This document shows, piece after piece, positions 1 through 5,218 of a stretch of 7,245 nucleotides of DNA. The notes beneath the pieces are model-generated. The model was given only the letters and a program-made list of their open reading frames with translations. It was not told the DNA's origin and ran no database searches. The stretch is from Hyphomicrobiales bacterium (GTDB lineage Bacteria; Pseudomonadota; Alphaproteobacteria; Rhizobiales; Xanthobacteraceae): the NCBI GenBank assembly GCA_003133345.1, contig PKXB01000079.1, positions 466 to 7,710 of the forward strand, in the 5' to 3' direction. Made by a program: the position numbers and the translations under genes. Position 1 is the first letter of the stretch, and every line of letters starts with the position of its first letter.

Positions 1-494
1 TCGGCTTCCTTCGACATATCAACGAACAGCTTGAGATCTTTTTCGTTGACGTTCTTCTGCATGAAAGCGCGCAACGGCACCGCGCTGCGCTCGAAGGCCT
101 GCTCGGCGGTGATCTCGTTGGCGACCAGCGGCCGCACGCCGGTGTCGTAAGCTTTTTGCAGCGCCGGGCCCATCACGAAAGCGGTGAGGAAGAGCGCGAG
201 CGAGACGATCACCGCATTGGGCGGCGCGGTGGCGGTGCCGAGCGCGGTGCGCAGCAGCGACAGCACCACCACGATGCGGGTGAACGACGTCATCATGACG
301 AGGATGGACGGCGCCAGCGACAGCACCGTGAGCAGCGCGATCATCTGGATCACGCGCTCGGTCAGCCCGCTGCCTTGTGCGAAATTGACGCTGATGTCCT
401 GCGCGCCAGCAGGCGTCGTCGCCGCTGCGATCAGTCCGGCTACTCCGATCGCCACCGTCACAAGACGGACACGGCGGTCGGAAATGCCTATCAC
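1..494 (-). CDS. fliP: Flagellar export gate protein FliP, N-terminal 164 residues (cut by left edge)
   Basis: FliP is an inner-membrane core subunit of the flagellar type III export gate, assembling with FliQ and FliR into the secretion pore. The visible part begins with a cleavable signal peptide, as is usual for FliP: basic RRVR at residues 7-10, a hydrophobic stretch to about 25, and a likely cleavage after AGA (29-31). A membrane segment follows at about 52-68, then the family signature: SFTRIVVVLSLLR at 70-82, ALG at 84-86, PPN at 91-93, and a second hydrophobic helix to about 108. The region after it (KAYDTGVRPL, then FMQKNVNEKDL) matches the FliP periplasmic domain. The start is GTG at 494-492, overlapping the fliO stop in GTGA, with AGGAAAG at 503-497 as ribosome binding site (AGGA spaced 5 bases from the GTG). 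Roughly 80-90 C-terminal residues lie outside the window, judging from the usual length near 250. Identity is certain; the exact start is likely. Confidence 0.96.
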   Translation of the reverse strand, partial: MIGISDRRVRLVTVAIGVAGLIAAATTPAGAQDISVNFAQGSGLTERVIQMIALLTVLSLAPSILVMMTSFTRIVVVLSLLRTALGTATAPPNAVIVSLALFLTAFVMGPALQKAYDTGVRPLVANEITAEQAFERSAVPLRAFMQKNVNEKDLKLFVDMSKEA

Positions 495-1465
495 GTCTTT
501 CCTGGCGGACGGCCCAGCAAGCTGGCCATCTCCTCTTCAAGATTGTCGAAAGCCGCCTTGCCCGGCGCGGGCTCGAGTTTGTGCGCGGCCTTTTGCTCAA
601 CCGGGGATTCGAATTTGGGTTCGAGCTTGGGCTCGCGATTGAGTTCGAATTTGGGTTCGATGCGCGGCTTGTAATCGCGCGCCGGCGCCGCTCTGGCTGG
701 CGAGGCGGCGAGCGGATCGGTCACCGGCGGGCGGCTTTCCGGCATGGGCGCGCGGCGCAGCGCGGCTTCGAGCTGCTGCGCCATCTCCGCCAGGTTATGA
801 TCGGTCTGCGCCGGCACTGCGGGCTCCGCGGGCGGCGGCGGCATCACGGGCGCGACGCTCGGCCGCGGCGCCGGTTCGCTGCGCGTTGTGGGCGCTGCGA
901 CCTCAGGCGGATTGAGCCGCGTCGACAATTCGGCGGCAAGTCCTGTGAGATTTTGCCCGGTGAAGCTGTCGGTCGGGCGCGCCCGCGCACCCGGCTCGGG
1001 CGGCAGCCACGGTTCCTCGGTGGCGGAAGAACGGGAGGGGCGCGGCGCCGGGATCGGCGTCGGCTCGCTCATCGGCTGCAGCGGCCAGAAGCCATCCCCG
1101 TTCGGAGTTTGCCGCGTGGCGGGCTCGGTCGCGACGCTGACCCGTCCTGGCTCGCGCGCCGGTTCGCGGGCGCCGGCCGCGCGCACGATGTTGGGCTCGA
1201 CCACGACGTCGGTGGGGCCGCCGATCATCAAGAGATGTTCGACATTGTCGCGGCGGATCAGCACCAGGCGGCGGCGGCCGTCGATGGTGGCCGCATCGAT
1301 GACCGCCAGCCGTGGCTGACGTCCGCGCGCAGCGCCGCCCAGGCGGTTGGCGCCGAAACGGCGCACCAGCCAAGCGGTCAGGCCGATCAGCGCGAGCACC
1401 ACCAGAAACGCGATGAAAAACCGCGCAGCCAGCGGCATTTCCGAGCCAAACAGGGTCTCGAACAT
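491..1465 (-). CDS. fliO: Flagellar biosynthesis protein FliO, long proline-rich form
   Basis: FliO is a small membrane protein that helps FliP assemble into the export gate. Here it has 324 residues, against about 120 in E. coli. A single membrane helix lies at about 14-35, followed by basic VRRFG. The FliO domain is at about 52-95: RLAVIDAATIDGRRRLVLIR, then NVEHLLMIGGPTDVVVEPNI. Residues 96-305 are rich in Pro, Ala, Arg and Glu and probably disordered. Within the tail are three similar leucine-patterned motifs (172-185, 224-236, 308-317), the last one part of EEEMASLLGRPP near the C terminus, and a charged EPKFE repeat at 270-286. A TTG codon directly precedes the chosen ATG; the ATG is preferred because GGAG at 1476-1473 sits 7 bases upstream of it. 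The gene overlaps fliP by 4 bases, implying translational coupling. Identity rests on the N-terminal domain and the neighbour fliP. Confidence 0.9.
   Translation of the reverse strand: MFETLFGSEMPLAARFFIAFLVVLALIGLTAWLVRRFGANRLGGAARGRQPRLAVIDAATIDGRRRLVLIRRDNVEHLLMIGGPTDVVVEPNIVRAAGAREPAREPGRVSVATEPATRQTPNGDGFWPLQPMSEPTPIPAPRPSRSSATEEPWLPPEPGARARPTDSFTGQNLTGLAAELSTRLNPPEVAAPTTRSEPAPRPSVAPVMPPPPAEPAVPAQTDHNLAEMAQQLEAALRRAPMPESRPPVTDPLAASPARAAPARDYKPRIEPKFELNREPKLEPKFESPVEQKAAHKLEPAPGKAAFDNLEEEMASLLGRPPGKT
608..660. repeat. Direct repeat of 17 bases, 36-base period, inside fliO
   Basis: The 17-mer TTCGAATTTGGGTTCGA occurs exactly at 608-624 and again at 644-660, offset by 36 bases (12 codons). 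On the coding strand both copies contribute EPKFE to the FliO tail (residues 270-274 and 282-286), with a partial EPKLE between them. The in-frame period suggests an internal tandem duplication or a slippage-prone tract in a disordered region. Confidence 0.85.
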
Positions 1466-1472
1466 CAATGCA

Positions 1473-1476
1473 CTCC
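1473..1476 (-). promoter_or_regulatory. Ribosome binding site of fliO
   Basis: GGAG on the minus strand, 7 bases before the ATG at 1465 and only 4 before the adjacent TTG at 1468. The spacing favours the ATG as the fliO start. Confidence 0.55.
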
Positions 1477-1515
1477 GTACTTGGGGCCGCGGCTCATGGG
1501 CCGGGAATCGCCCAA

Positions 1516-1523
1516 ATGGTTAA
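1516..1523 (-). promoter_or_regulatory. Putative CtrA half-site facing fliO
   Basis: The minus strand reads TTAACCAT, identical to the CtrA half-site octamer known from alphaproteobacteria. It lies 50 bases upstream of the fliO ATG, a plausible position for an activator site overlapping a promoter. The second half of the TTAA-N7-TTAA palindrome is not preserved: the bases 7 positions upstream read GCTT. Binding is inferred from the motif and from the flagellar context. Confidence 0.5.
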
Positions 1524-1660
1524 TTCCGTAAAGCACAATTTGCCGTCCGGAATACTAACAGAGCATTAACAAATATTAGGCCTTTTGCCATCCCACCGCC
1601 GATTCCGCATAGCTGAGGGTGGTAAACGGCGCCAGGGGCAGGGCGTTCCATCCCTATCCT

Positions 1661-1679
1661 TTTACCCGCCATTAACCAT
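1661..1679 (+). promoter_or_regulatory. Putative full CtrA box upstream of flgB
   Basis: The sequence is TTTA, seven bases, then TTAACCAT (1672-1679). This matches the CtrA consensus TTAA-N7-TTAA at 7 of 8 conserved positions and includes the perfect octamer. It lies 81 bases upstream of the flgB ATG. CtrA directly controls early flagellar operons in Caulobacter and relatives, so a role in starting the flgB operon is reasonable. No transcription start or paired -10 element could be assigned. Confidence 0.6.
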
Positions 1680-1760
1680 ACGCCCGGCAAAGTCTGCGTA
1701 GTGCTGACCAAGTCTCGCAAACAGATTTGGTCGCGAACCGCGACTTTCAAGGGCTGGCCC

Positions 1761-2171
1761 ATGGCGATCACCGACATTCCGATCCTGTCCATGCTGCGAA
1801 CCCGGTTGCAATGGTCGCAAGAGCGCCAGCGGGTGCTGGCCGAAAATGTCGCCAACGCCGATACGCCGAGCTACCGCGCCCGCGACCTGGCGCCACCGAA
1901 ATTCGAGGCGCCGACCGCGCTGGCCGCAGCGCCGGTCACGACTGTCTCGCTCACGCGCACCGCGAACGGCCATATCGCCGGGATTGAGCAGAGCGAATCG
2001 CCGTTCCGCGCCCAAAGCGACGGCGATTACGAGGTGCGCCCGACCGGTAATGCCGTGAATCTCGAGCAAGAGATGATGAAAGTGGCGGCGAACCAGATGG
2101 ACTACCAGGCCGTGACCGCACTTTACACCCGCAGCCTCAGTCTCATCAAAACCGCGCTCGGCAAGAACTGA
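1761..2171 (+). CDS. flgB: Flagellar proximal rod protein FlgB
   Basis: FlgB is a rod subunit exported through the flagellar type III system that joins FliE and the other proximal rod proteins above the MS ring. The product has 136 residues, normal for the family. The N-terminal helix ends in the rod-protein motif ENVANADTPSYRARDL (28-43), the FlgB version of the SxxNxANxxTPGY signature of axial proteins. The C-terminal helix (GNAVNLEQEMMKVAANQMDYQAV, from 96) pairs with it in a coiled coil. The reading frame stays open upstream to a GTG at 1701, but the ATG at 1761 is chosen: AAGGG at 1749-1753 lies 7 bases before it, and MAITDIPIL is a normal FlgB N terminus. It is the first gene of the plus-strand operon. 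Confidence 0.96.
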   Translation: MAITDIPILSMLRTRLQWSQERQRVLAENVANADTPSYRARDLAPPKFEAPTALAAAPVTTVSLTRTANGHIAGIEQSESPFRAQSDGDYEVRPTGNAVNLEQEMMKVAANQMDYQAVTALYTRSLSLIKTALGKN

Positions 2172-2206
2172 AGTTCCGCCGCGCGCAATGGCGCTGCGTT
2201 TAATCG

Positions 2207-2212
2207 AAGGAG
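2207..2212 (+). promoter_or_regulatory. Strong ribosome binding site of flgC
   Basis: AAGGAG spaced 6 bases from the GTG at 2219. It is the best Shine-Dalgarno match in the operon and decides the non-ATG start of flgC. Confidence 0.8.
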
Positions 2213-2218
2213 ACCGAC

Positions 2219-2629
2219 GTGGATTTCCTCAAGACCATGGCCATCGCCGCCTCCGGCCTGCGCGCCCAGGCCGGCCGCATGCGCATCATCTCGGAGAACA
2301 TCGCCAACGCGGATTCGACGCCGGCGGCCCCGGGTGCCGAGCCGTACCGGCGCAAGGTGCCGAGCTTTCAGACCGAGGTCGATCGCACGCTCGACGTGCA
2401 ACTGGTCGAGCTCGGCAAGACGCGCACCGACAACTCCGAATTCCGGTTGAAATACGAGCCCGGACATCCCGCCGCCGACAAGAACGGCAATGTCAAATAT
2501 CCCAACGTCAATCCGCTCCTGGAAATGACCGACATGCGCGAGGCCCAGCGCTCCTACGAGGCCAATATCAACGTGATCAGCGCCACCCGCCGCATGCTCC
2601 AGCGCACCATCGACATCCTCAAAACCTGA
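2219..2629 (+). CDS. flgC: Flagellar proximal rod protein FlgC
   Basis: FlgC is a proximal rod subunit, exported and assembled together with FlgB and FlgF. The product has 136 residues, the usual length. The start is GTG, supported by the ideally placed AAGGAG. Family landmarks are all present: DFLKTMAIAASGLRAQAGRM (2-21), the rod motif SENIANADST (25-34), the KYEPGHPAADKNGNVKYPNVN segment (78-98), and the conserved C-terminal helix MTDMREAQRSYEANINVI (103-120) followed by SATRRMLQRTIDIL. It lies 47 bases after flgB and 14 bases before fliE, in one transcription unit. Confidence 0.97.
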   Translation: MDFLKTMAIAASGLRAQAGRMRIISENIANADSTPAAPGAEPYRRKVPSFQTEVDRTLDVQLVELGKTRTDNSEFRLKYEPGHPAADKNGNVKYPNVNPLLEMTDMREAQRSYEANINVISATRRMLQRTIDILKT

Positions 2630-2643
2630 AAGGCTGATTCATC

Positions 2644-2970
2644 ATGGCTTCACCGCTCGCCGCCGCCAGCGCCTACGCCAATATCGCGCGTCTCACCACC
2701 GATCCTACGCGCGCGCTCGCCAACCCGCCGGGTGCCGGCGGTGCGAGCGGCGAGGGCAGCTTTGCGTCCCTGCTCAAGGACGCGATCGGCGCGGTCAGCG
2801 AGGCAGGCCGCAAATCCGATGTGCAGACGCAAGCCATGGTCAACGGCAAATCCAACATGGTCGACGTGGTCACCGCGGTGGCGGAAACCCAGGTCGCCGT
2901 CGACGCCGTGGTCGCGGTGCGCGACAAAGTCATCCAGGCCTACGACGAAATCATGAAGATGCCGATCTAA
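2644..2970 (+). CDS. fliE: Flagellar hook-basal body protein FliE
   Basis: FliE is a small exported protein that joins the MS ring and export gate to the rod and is the first axial subunit assembled. The product has 108 residues, normal for FliE. The first 40 residues are Ala/Gly/Pro-rich and variable. The conserved part follows: SFASLLKDAIGAV (39-51), then VNGKSNMVDVVTAVAETQVA (66-85) and VVAVRDKVIQAYDEIMKMPI (89-108), the typical C-terminal helix ending. AAAGG at 2629-2633 lies 10 bases before the ATG, overlapping the flgC stop codon. The flgB-flgC-fliE order is the standard rod cassette. Confidence 0.95.
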   Translation: MASPLAAASAYANIARLTTDPTRALANPPGAGGASGEGSFASLLKDAIGAVSEAGRKSDVQTQAMVNGKSNMVDVVTAVAETQVAVDAVVAVRDKVIQAYDEIMKMPI

Positions 2971-2974
2971 TTTG

Positions 2975-2992
2975 TCTCCCGCCAAGGGGAGA
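2975..2992 (+). other. Small hairpin in the fliE-fliQ gap
   Basis: TCTCCC at 2975-2980 and GGGAGA at 2987-2992 form a perfect 6-bp stem with a 6-base loop. It lies just after the fliE stop and 15 bases before the fliQ ATG. There is no T-run, so it is not a typical terminator. It could be an mRNA stability or processing element between the rod genes and the export-gate genes, or be chance. Confidence 0.35.
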
Positions 2993-3007
2993 ACGTGAAG
3001 GAAGACA

Positions 3008-3271
3008 ATGACCGGACCCGAAGTTCTCGACGTCGCCCGCGACGCAATTTACACGCTCATCGTCGTCGCCAGTCCGGTCATGCTGGTGGGCTTGGCGGTC
3101 GGCGTGGCCATTTCGCTGCTGCAGGCGGTCACGCAAATCCAGGAAATGACCATCGCCTTCGTGCCGAAGATTCTGGCGATCTTCATTTCGCTGCTGATCG
3201 CGCTGCCGTTCATGGCCGAGAGGCTGCACGCGGAGATGCTGCGGATCGCCGCCCGCATCGCCAGCGGTTAA
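3008..3271 (+). CDS. fliQ: Flagellar export gate protein FliQ
   Basis: FliQ is a two-helix inner-membrane protein present in several copies in the export gate, wrapping around FliP and FliR. The product has 87 residues, normal for the family. Membrane helices lie at about 15-38 and 51-70, joined by the highly conserved cytoplasmic loop QAVTQIQEMTIAFVPK (39-54). The ATG is preceded by AAGGAAG at 2998-3004. A GTG at 2995 with a better-looking AAGGGGAG upstream is out of frame and opens only a shadow frame. The gene begins 37 bases after fliE and is followed 7 bases later by fliR, the usual fliQ-fliR order. Confidence 0.97.
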   Translation: MTGPEVLDVARDAIYTLIVVASPVMLVGLAVGVAISLLQAVTQIQEMTIAFVPKILAIFISLLIALPFMAERLHAEMLRIAARIASG

Positions 3272-3278
3272 GCCCATT

Positions 3279-4049
3279 ATGCGCGTCGATGTTTCATTCC
3301 TGCCGGTGCTGGCCGCCGCATTCCTGCTGACATTCGCCCGCGTCGGCACCATGGTCATGCTGCTGCCGGGCGTCGGCGAATTGAACTTGCCCTCGCGCGT
3401 GCGCCTGACCATCGCGCTGGTGCTCACCGCCATCCTGCTGCCGGCGCATCAAAAGGCCTATACCGTCGAGCTGACCGCGCTGGCGCCGGTGCTGACGATG
3501 CTGTTCCAGGAAATCGTGATCGGCGCGGTGCTCGGCTTGACCGCGCGGCTGGCGATCTCGGCGCTGCAGGTCGCCGGCTCGGTGATCGCTCAGCAACTGG
3601 GTTTGGGCTTCGTCACCGCGGTCGATCCCTCGCAGAACCAGCAAGGCATCCTGGTCGGCAATTTCCTCACCGTGCTCGGCATCACGTTGATCTTCGCCAC
3701 CGACCTGCATCACCTGGTGATCGCGGCGATGAACGACAGCTACACGATCTTCCAGCCCGGCGAGATGCCGCTGGTCGGCGACGCGGCGCAGCACGTCACC
3801 CGCATCGTGGCGACCGCGTTCCGCATCGGCATTCAGCTGTCGGCGCCGTTCCTGGTGTTCGGATTGCTGTTCAATCTGGGCCTCGGTGTGCTGTCGCGGC
3901 TGATGCCGCAAATGCAGGTGTTCTTCATCGGCCTGCCGCTGTCGATCCTGCTCGGCTTTCTGCTGCTGCTGCTGGTGATCGGCGCCATGATGGGCACCTT
4001 CGTCGGTTATATCGAAGGCGTGCTCGGCGGCCTGGCGCCGCACGGTTGA
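3279..4049 (+). CDS. fliR: Flagellar export gate protein FliR
   Basis: FliR is the single-copy subunit that completes the FliP5-FliQ4-FliR1 export pore in the inner membrane. The product has 256 residues, as expected. It is hydrophobic along most of its length, with membrane segments at about 8-29, 41-56, 68-90, 127-150, 180-206 and 213-240. Conserved features include FARVGTMVMLLPGVGE (19-34), FQEIVIGAVLGL (76-87), and the family hallmark VAGSVIAQQLGLGFVTAVDPSQ (98-119), normally an AGxxIGxQxGLG...DP pattern. The ATG is preceded by only a weak Shine-Dalgarno sequence and sits 7 bases after the fliQ stop, so it may depend on translational coupling. Confidence 0.97.
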   Translation: MRVDVSFLPVLAAAFLLTFARVGTMVMLLPGVGELNLPSRVRLTIALVLTAILLPAHQKAYTVELTALAPVLTMLFQEIVIGAVLGLTARLAISALQVAGSVIAQQLGLGFVTAVDPSQNQQGILVGNFLTVLGITLIFATDLHHLVIAAMNDSYTIFQPGEMPLVGDAAQHVTRIVATAFRIGIQLSAPFLVFGLLFNLGLGVLSRLMPQMQVFFIGLPLSILLGFLLLLLVIGAMMGTFVGYIEGVLGGLAPHG

Positions 4050-4061
4050 CGGTGAGCGCGC

Positions 4062-5141
4062 ATGGCCGACGAACCCGACAATACAGAAAAAACAGAAGAC
4101 CCGACGCAAAAGCGCCTGGACGAGGCGCTCAAACGCGGCGATGTGGTCAAGAGCCAGGAGGTCAATACCTGGTTCGTCATCGCCGGCGCCACGCTGGTGC
4201 TGATGGCGTTCTCCGGCGGCATGAGCTCCGAGATCACCACCACCATGCGCGGACTGCTCGCCAATGCGCATAATATAAGTATGGACGGGCCGGCGCTGCC
4301 GCGGCTGTTCGAGAAGATCGGCGTCGAACTGATCGCGGCCGTCGCCATTCCGTTCCTGCTGCTGATGCTGGCGGCGCTCGGCGGCAACCTGATCCAGCAT
4401 AAGCTGGTCTGGTCGCTCGAGGTGCTGGCGCCCAAGCTGTCCAAAATCTCGCCGGCCGCCGGGTTCAAGCGGCTGTTCTCCGCGCAGGCGCTCGCCAATT
4501 TTGCCAAGGGCCTCGTCAAGCTGGTACTGATCGGCTCGGTGCTCACCGCGCTGATGTGGCCCGAGCGCGCCCGCATCATGGCGCTCGAACGCGCCGATCT
4601 GGAGGCGGTGTTGCCGCTCGCCCAGTCGCTGGCGCTGAAACTGCTGGGCGCCGTGGTCGTCATCATGGCGGTGGTGGCGATCGCCGATTACCTGTTCCAA
4701 TACCGGCAGTGGTACGAGAAGCAGAAAATGTCGCTGCGAGAATTGAAGGAGGAGTTCAGGCAGAGCGAGGGCGATCCGGTCATCCGGGGCAAGATGAGAC
4801 AGATGCGCCAGACGCGGCAGCGCCGGCGCATGATCGCGGCGGTGCCCAAGGCCGCGGTCATCATCACCAACCCGACCCATTATTCGATCGCCCTGCAATA
4901 TGAGCGCGGCATGGACGCACCCGTGTGCGTCGCCAAGGGCGTCGATGCGGTGGCCTTGAAGATCCGGGAGGTCGCCGCCGAACATTCGATTCCCGTGGTC
5001 GAGAACCCGCCGCTCGCCCGCGCGCTGCATGCCACCGTCGAGGTCGACCAGGCGATCCCGATCGAGCACTACAAGGCGGTGGCCGAGGTGATCGGCTATG
5101 TCATGCGGCTGCGCCGGGCGGTTCCCCGGAAACCGTCATAA
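4062..5141 (+). CDS. flhB: Flagellar export switch protein FlhB
   Basis: FlhB sits in the inner membrane beside the FliPQR pore and switches export from rod/hook to filament substrates. The product has 359 residues, close to the usual length. The N terminus carries the family motif EKTEDPTQKRLDEALKRGDVVKSQEV (9-34). Membrane helices lie at about 37-52, 87-109, 149-166 and 191-212. The linker (DYLFQYRQWYEKQKMSLRELKEEFRQSEGDP, 209-239) leads into the cytoplasmic domain, which contains the self-cleavage motif NPTH at 270-273; cleavage is expected between N270 and P271. The end of the domain (GVDAVALKIREVAAEHSIPVVENPPLARAL) is complete. GGTGAG at 4051-4056 lies 5 bases before the ATG, 12 bases after the fliR stop. 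All residues needed for autocleavage are present, so it appears functional. Confidence 0.98.
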   Translation: MADEPDNTEKTEDPTQKRLDEALKRGDVVKSQEVNTWFVIAGATLVLMAFSGGMSSEITTTMRGLLANAHNISMDGPALPRLFEKIGVELIAAVAIPFLLLMLAALGGNLIQHKLVWSLEVLAPKLSKISPAAGFKRLFSAQALANFAKGLVKLVLIGSVLTALMWPERARIMALERADLEAVLPLAQSLALKLLGAVVVIMAVVAIADYLFQYRQWYEKQKMSLRELKEEFRQSEGDPVIRGKMRQMRQTRQRRRMIAAVPKAAVIITNPTHYSIALQYERGMDAPVCVAKGVDAVALKIREVAAEHSIPVVENPPLARALHATVEVDQAIPIEHYKAVAEVIGYVMRLRRAVPRKPS

Positions 5142-5218
5142 ATCACGTTTATCCAAAGAATGGGATTGCCGCAGGCTGGCTCTTGCGCCGGTAGGGCGGC
5201 TTAAGGCACTCAGGAGTC
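5142..5218. other. flhB-cckA intergenic gap
   Basis: These 77 bases hold no gene. There is a short CGCC/GGCG pairing around 5187-5198 but no T-run after it, so it is not a convincing terminator. No TTAACCAT box or clear promoter is visible. Read-through from the flagellar operon into cckA is possible, though a separate cckA promoter inside the 3' end of flhB cannot be excluded. Confidence 0.5.

Larger units (their letters stand above)
1466..1760. promoter_or_regulatory. Divergent promoter region between fliO-fliP and flgB operon
   Basis: This 295-base stretch separates the two divergent flagellar operons and has no convincing gene. It is AT-rich relative to its surroundings, especially at 1510-1590 and 1655-1680. 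It holds two perfect CtrA-type octamers on opposite strands, a further TTAAC at 1566-1570, and an ATTCCG/CGGAAT inverted repeat (1523-1528 and 1548-1553). I could not identify a convincing sigma-54 (-24/-12) or standard -35/-10 promoter by eye. Transcription starts for both operons must lie here because the flanking genes point away from each other; their positions are not determined. Confidence 0.75.

Noticed and set aside
1466..1468. TTG as the fliO start
   Set aside because: It would be only 4 bases from the GGAG ribosome site, while the adjacent ATG has a 7-base spacing and is a commoner start.
581..1531. 316-residue open frame on the plus strand opposite fliO
   Set aside because: Antisense to the fliO frame, which has the membrane helix and FliO domain and is coupled to fliP. 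The product is Arg/Gly-rich without domain features.
1566..1580. TTAACAAATATTAGG as a third CtrA box
   Set aside because: The second TTAA-like element falls at the wrong spacing (N6 with TTAG), and the CCAT part of the octamer is absent.
1701..1760. GTG at 1701 as an upstream start of flgB, adding 20 residues
   Set aside because: The extension does not resemble FlgB, while the ATG at 1761 has a well-spaced AAGGG and gives a standard family N terminus and length.
1520..1855. Minus-strand 111-residue frame across the divergent region
   Set aside because: It covers the putative CtrA boxes and the 5' end of flgB, has no convincing ribosome site and no recognisable domain.
2995..3330. Plus-strand frame starting at GTG 2995 as a separate gene
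   Set aside because: It overlaps all of fliQ in another frame and yields an Arg/His-rich product without family features. Kept only as a possible decoy start.
3294..5069. 591-residue open frame on the minus strand opposite fliR and flhB
   Set aside because: It lies fully antisense to two clear, conserved genes. Its predicted product is a low-complexity Gln/His/Arg/Asp-rich sequence, typical of the antisense of GC-rich, Leu/Val/Ala-rich membrane-protein genes, with no recognisable domain.
5168..5200. GCCGC/GCGGC and CGCC/GGCG pairings as a terminator after flhB
   Set aside because: Stems are only 4-5 bp in GC-rich DNA and are not followed by a T-run.
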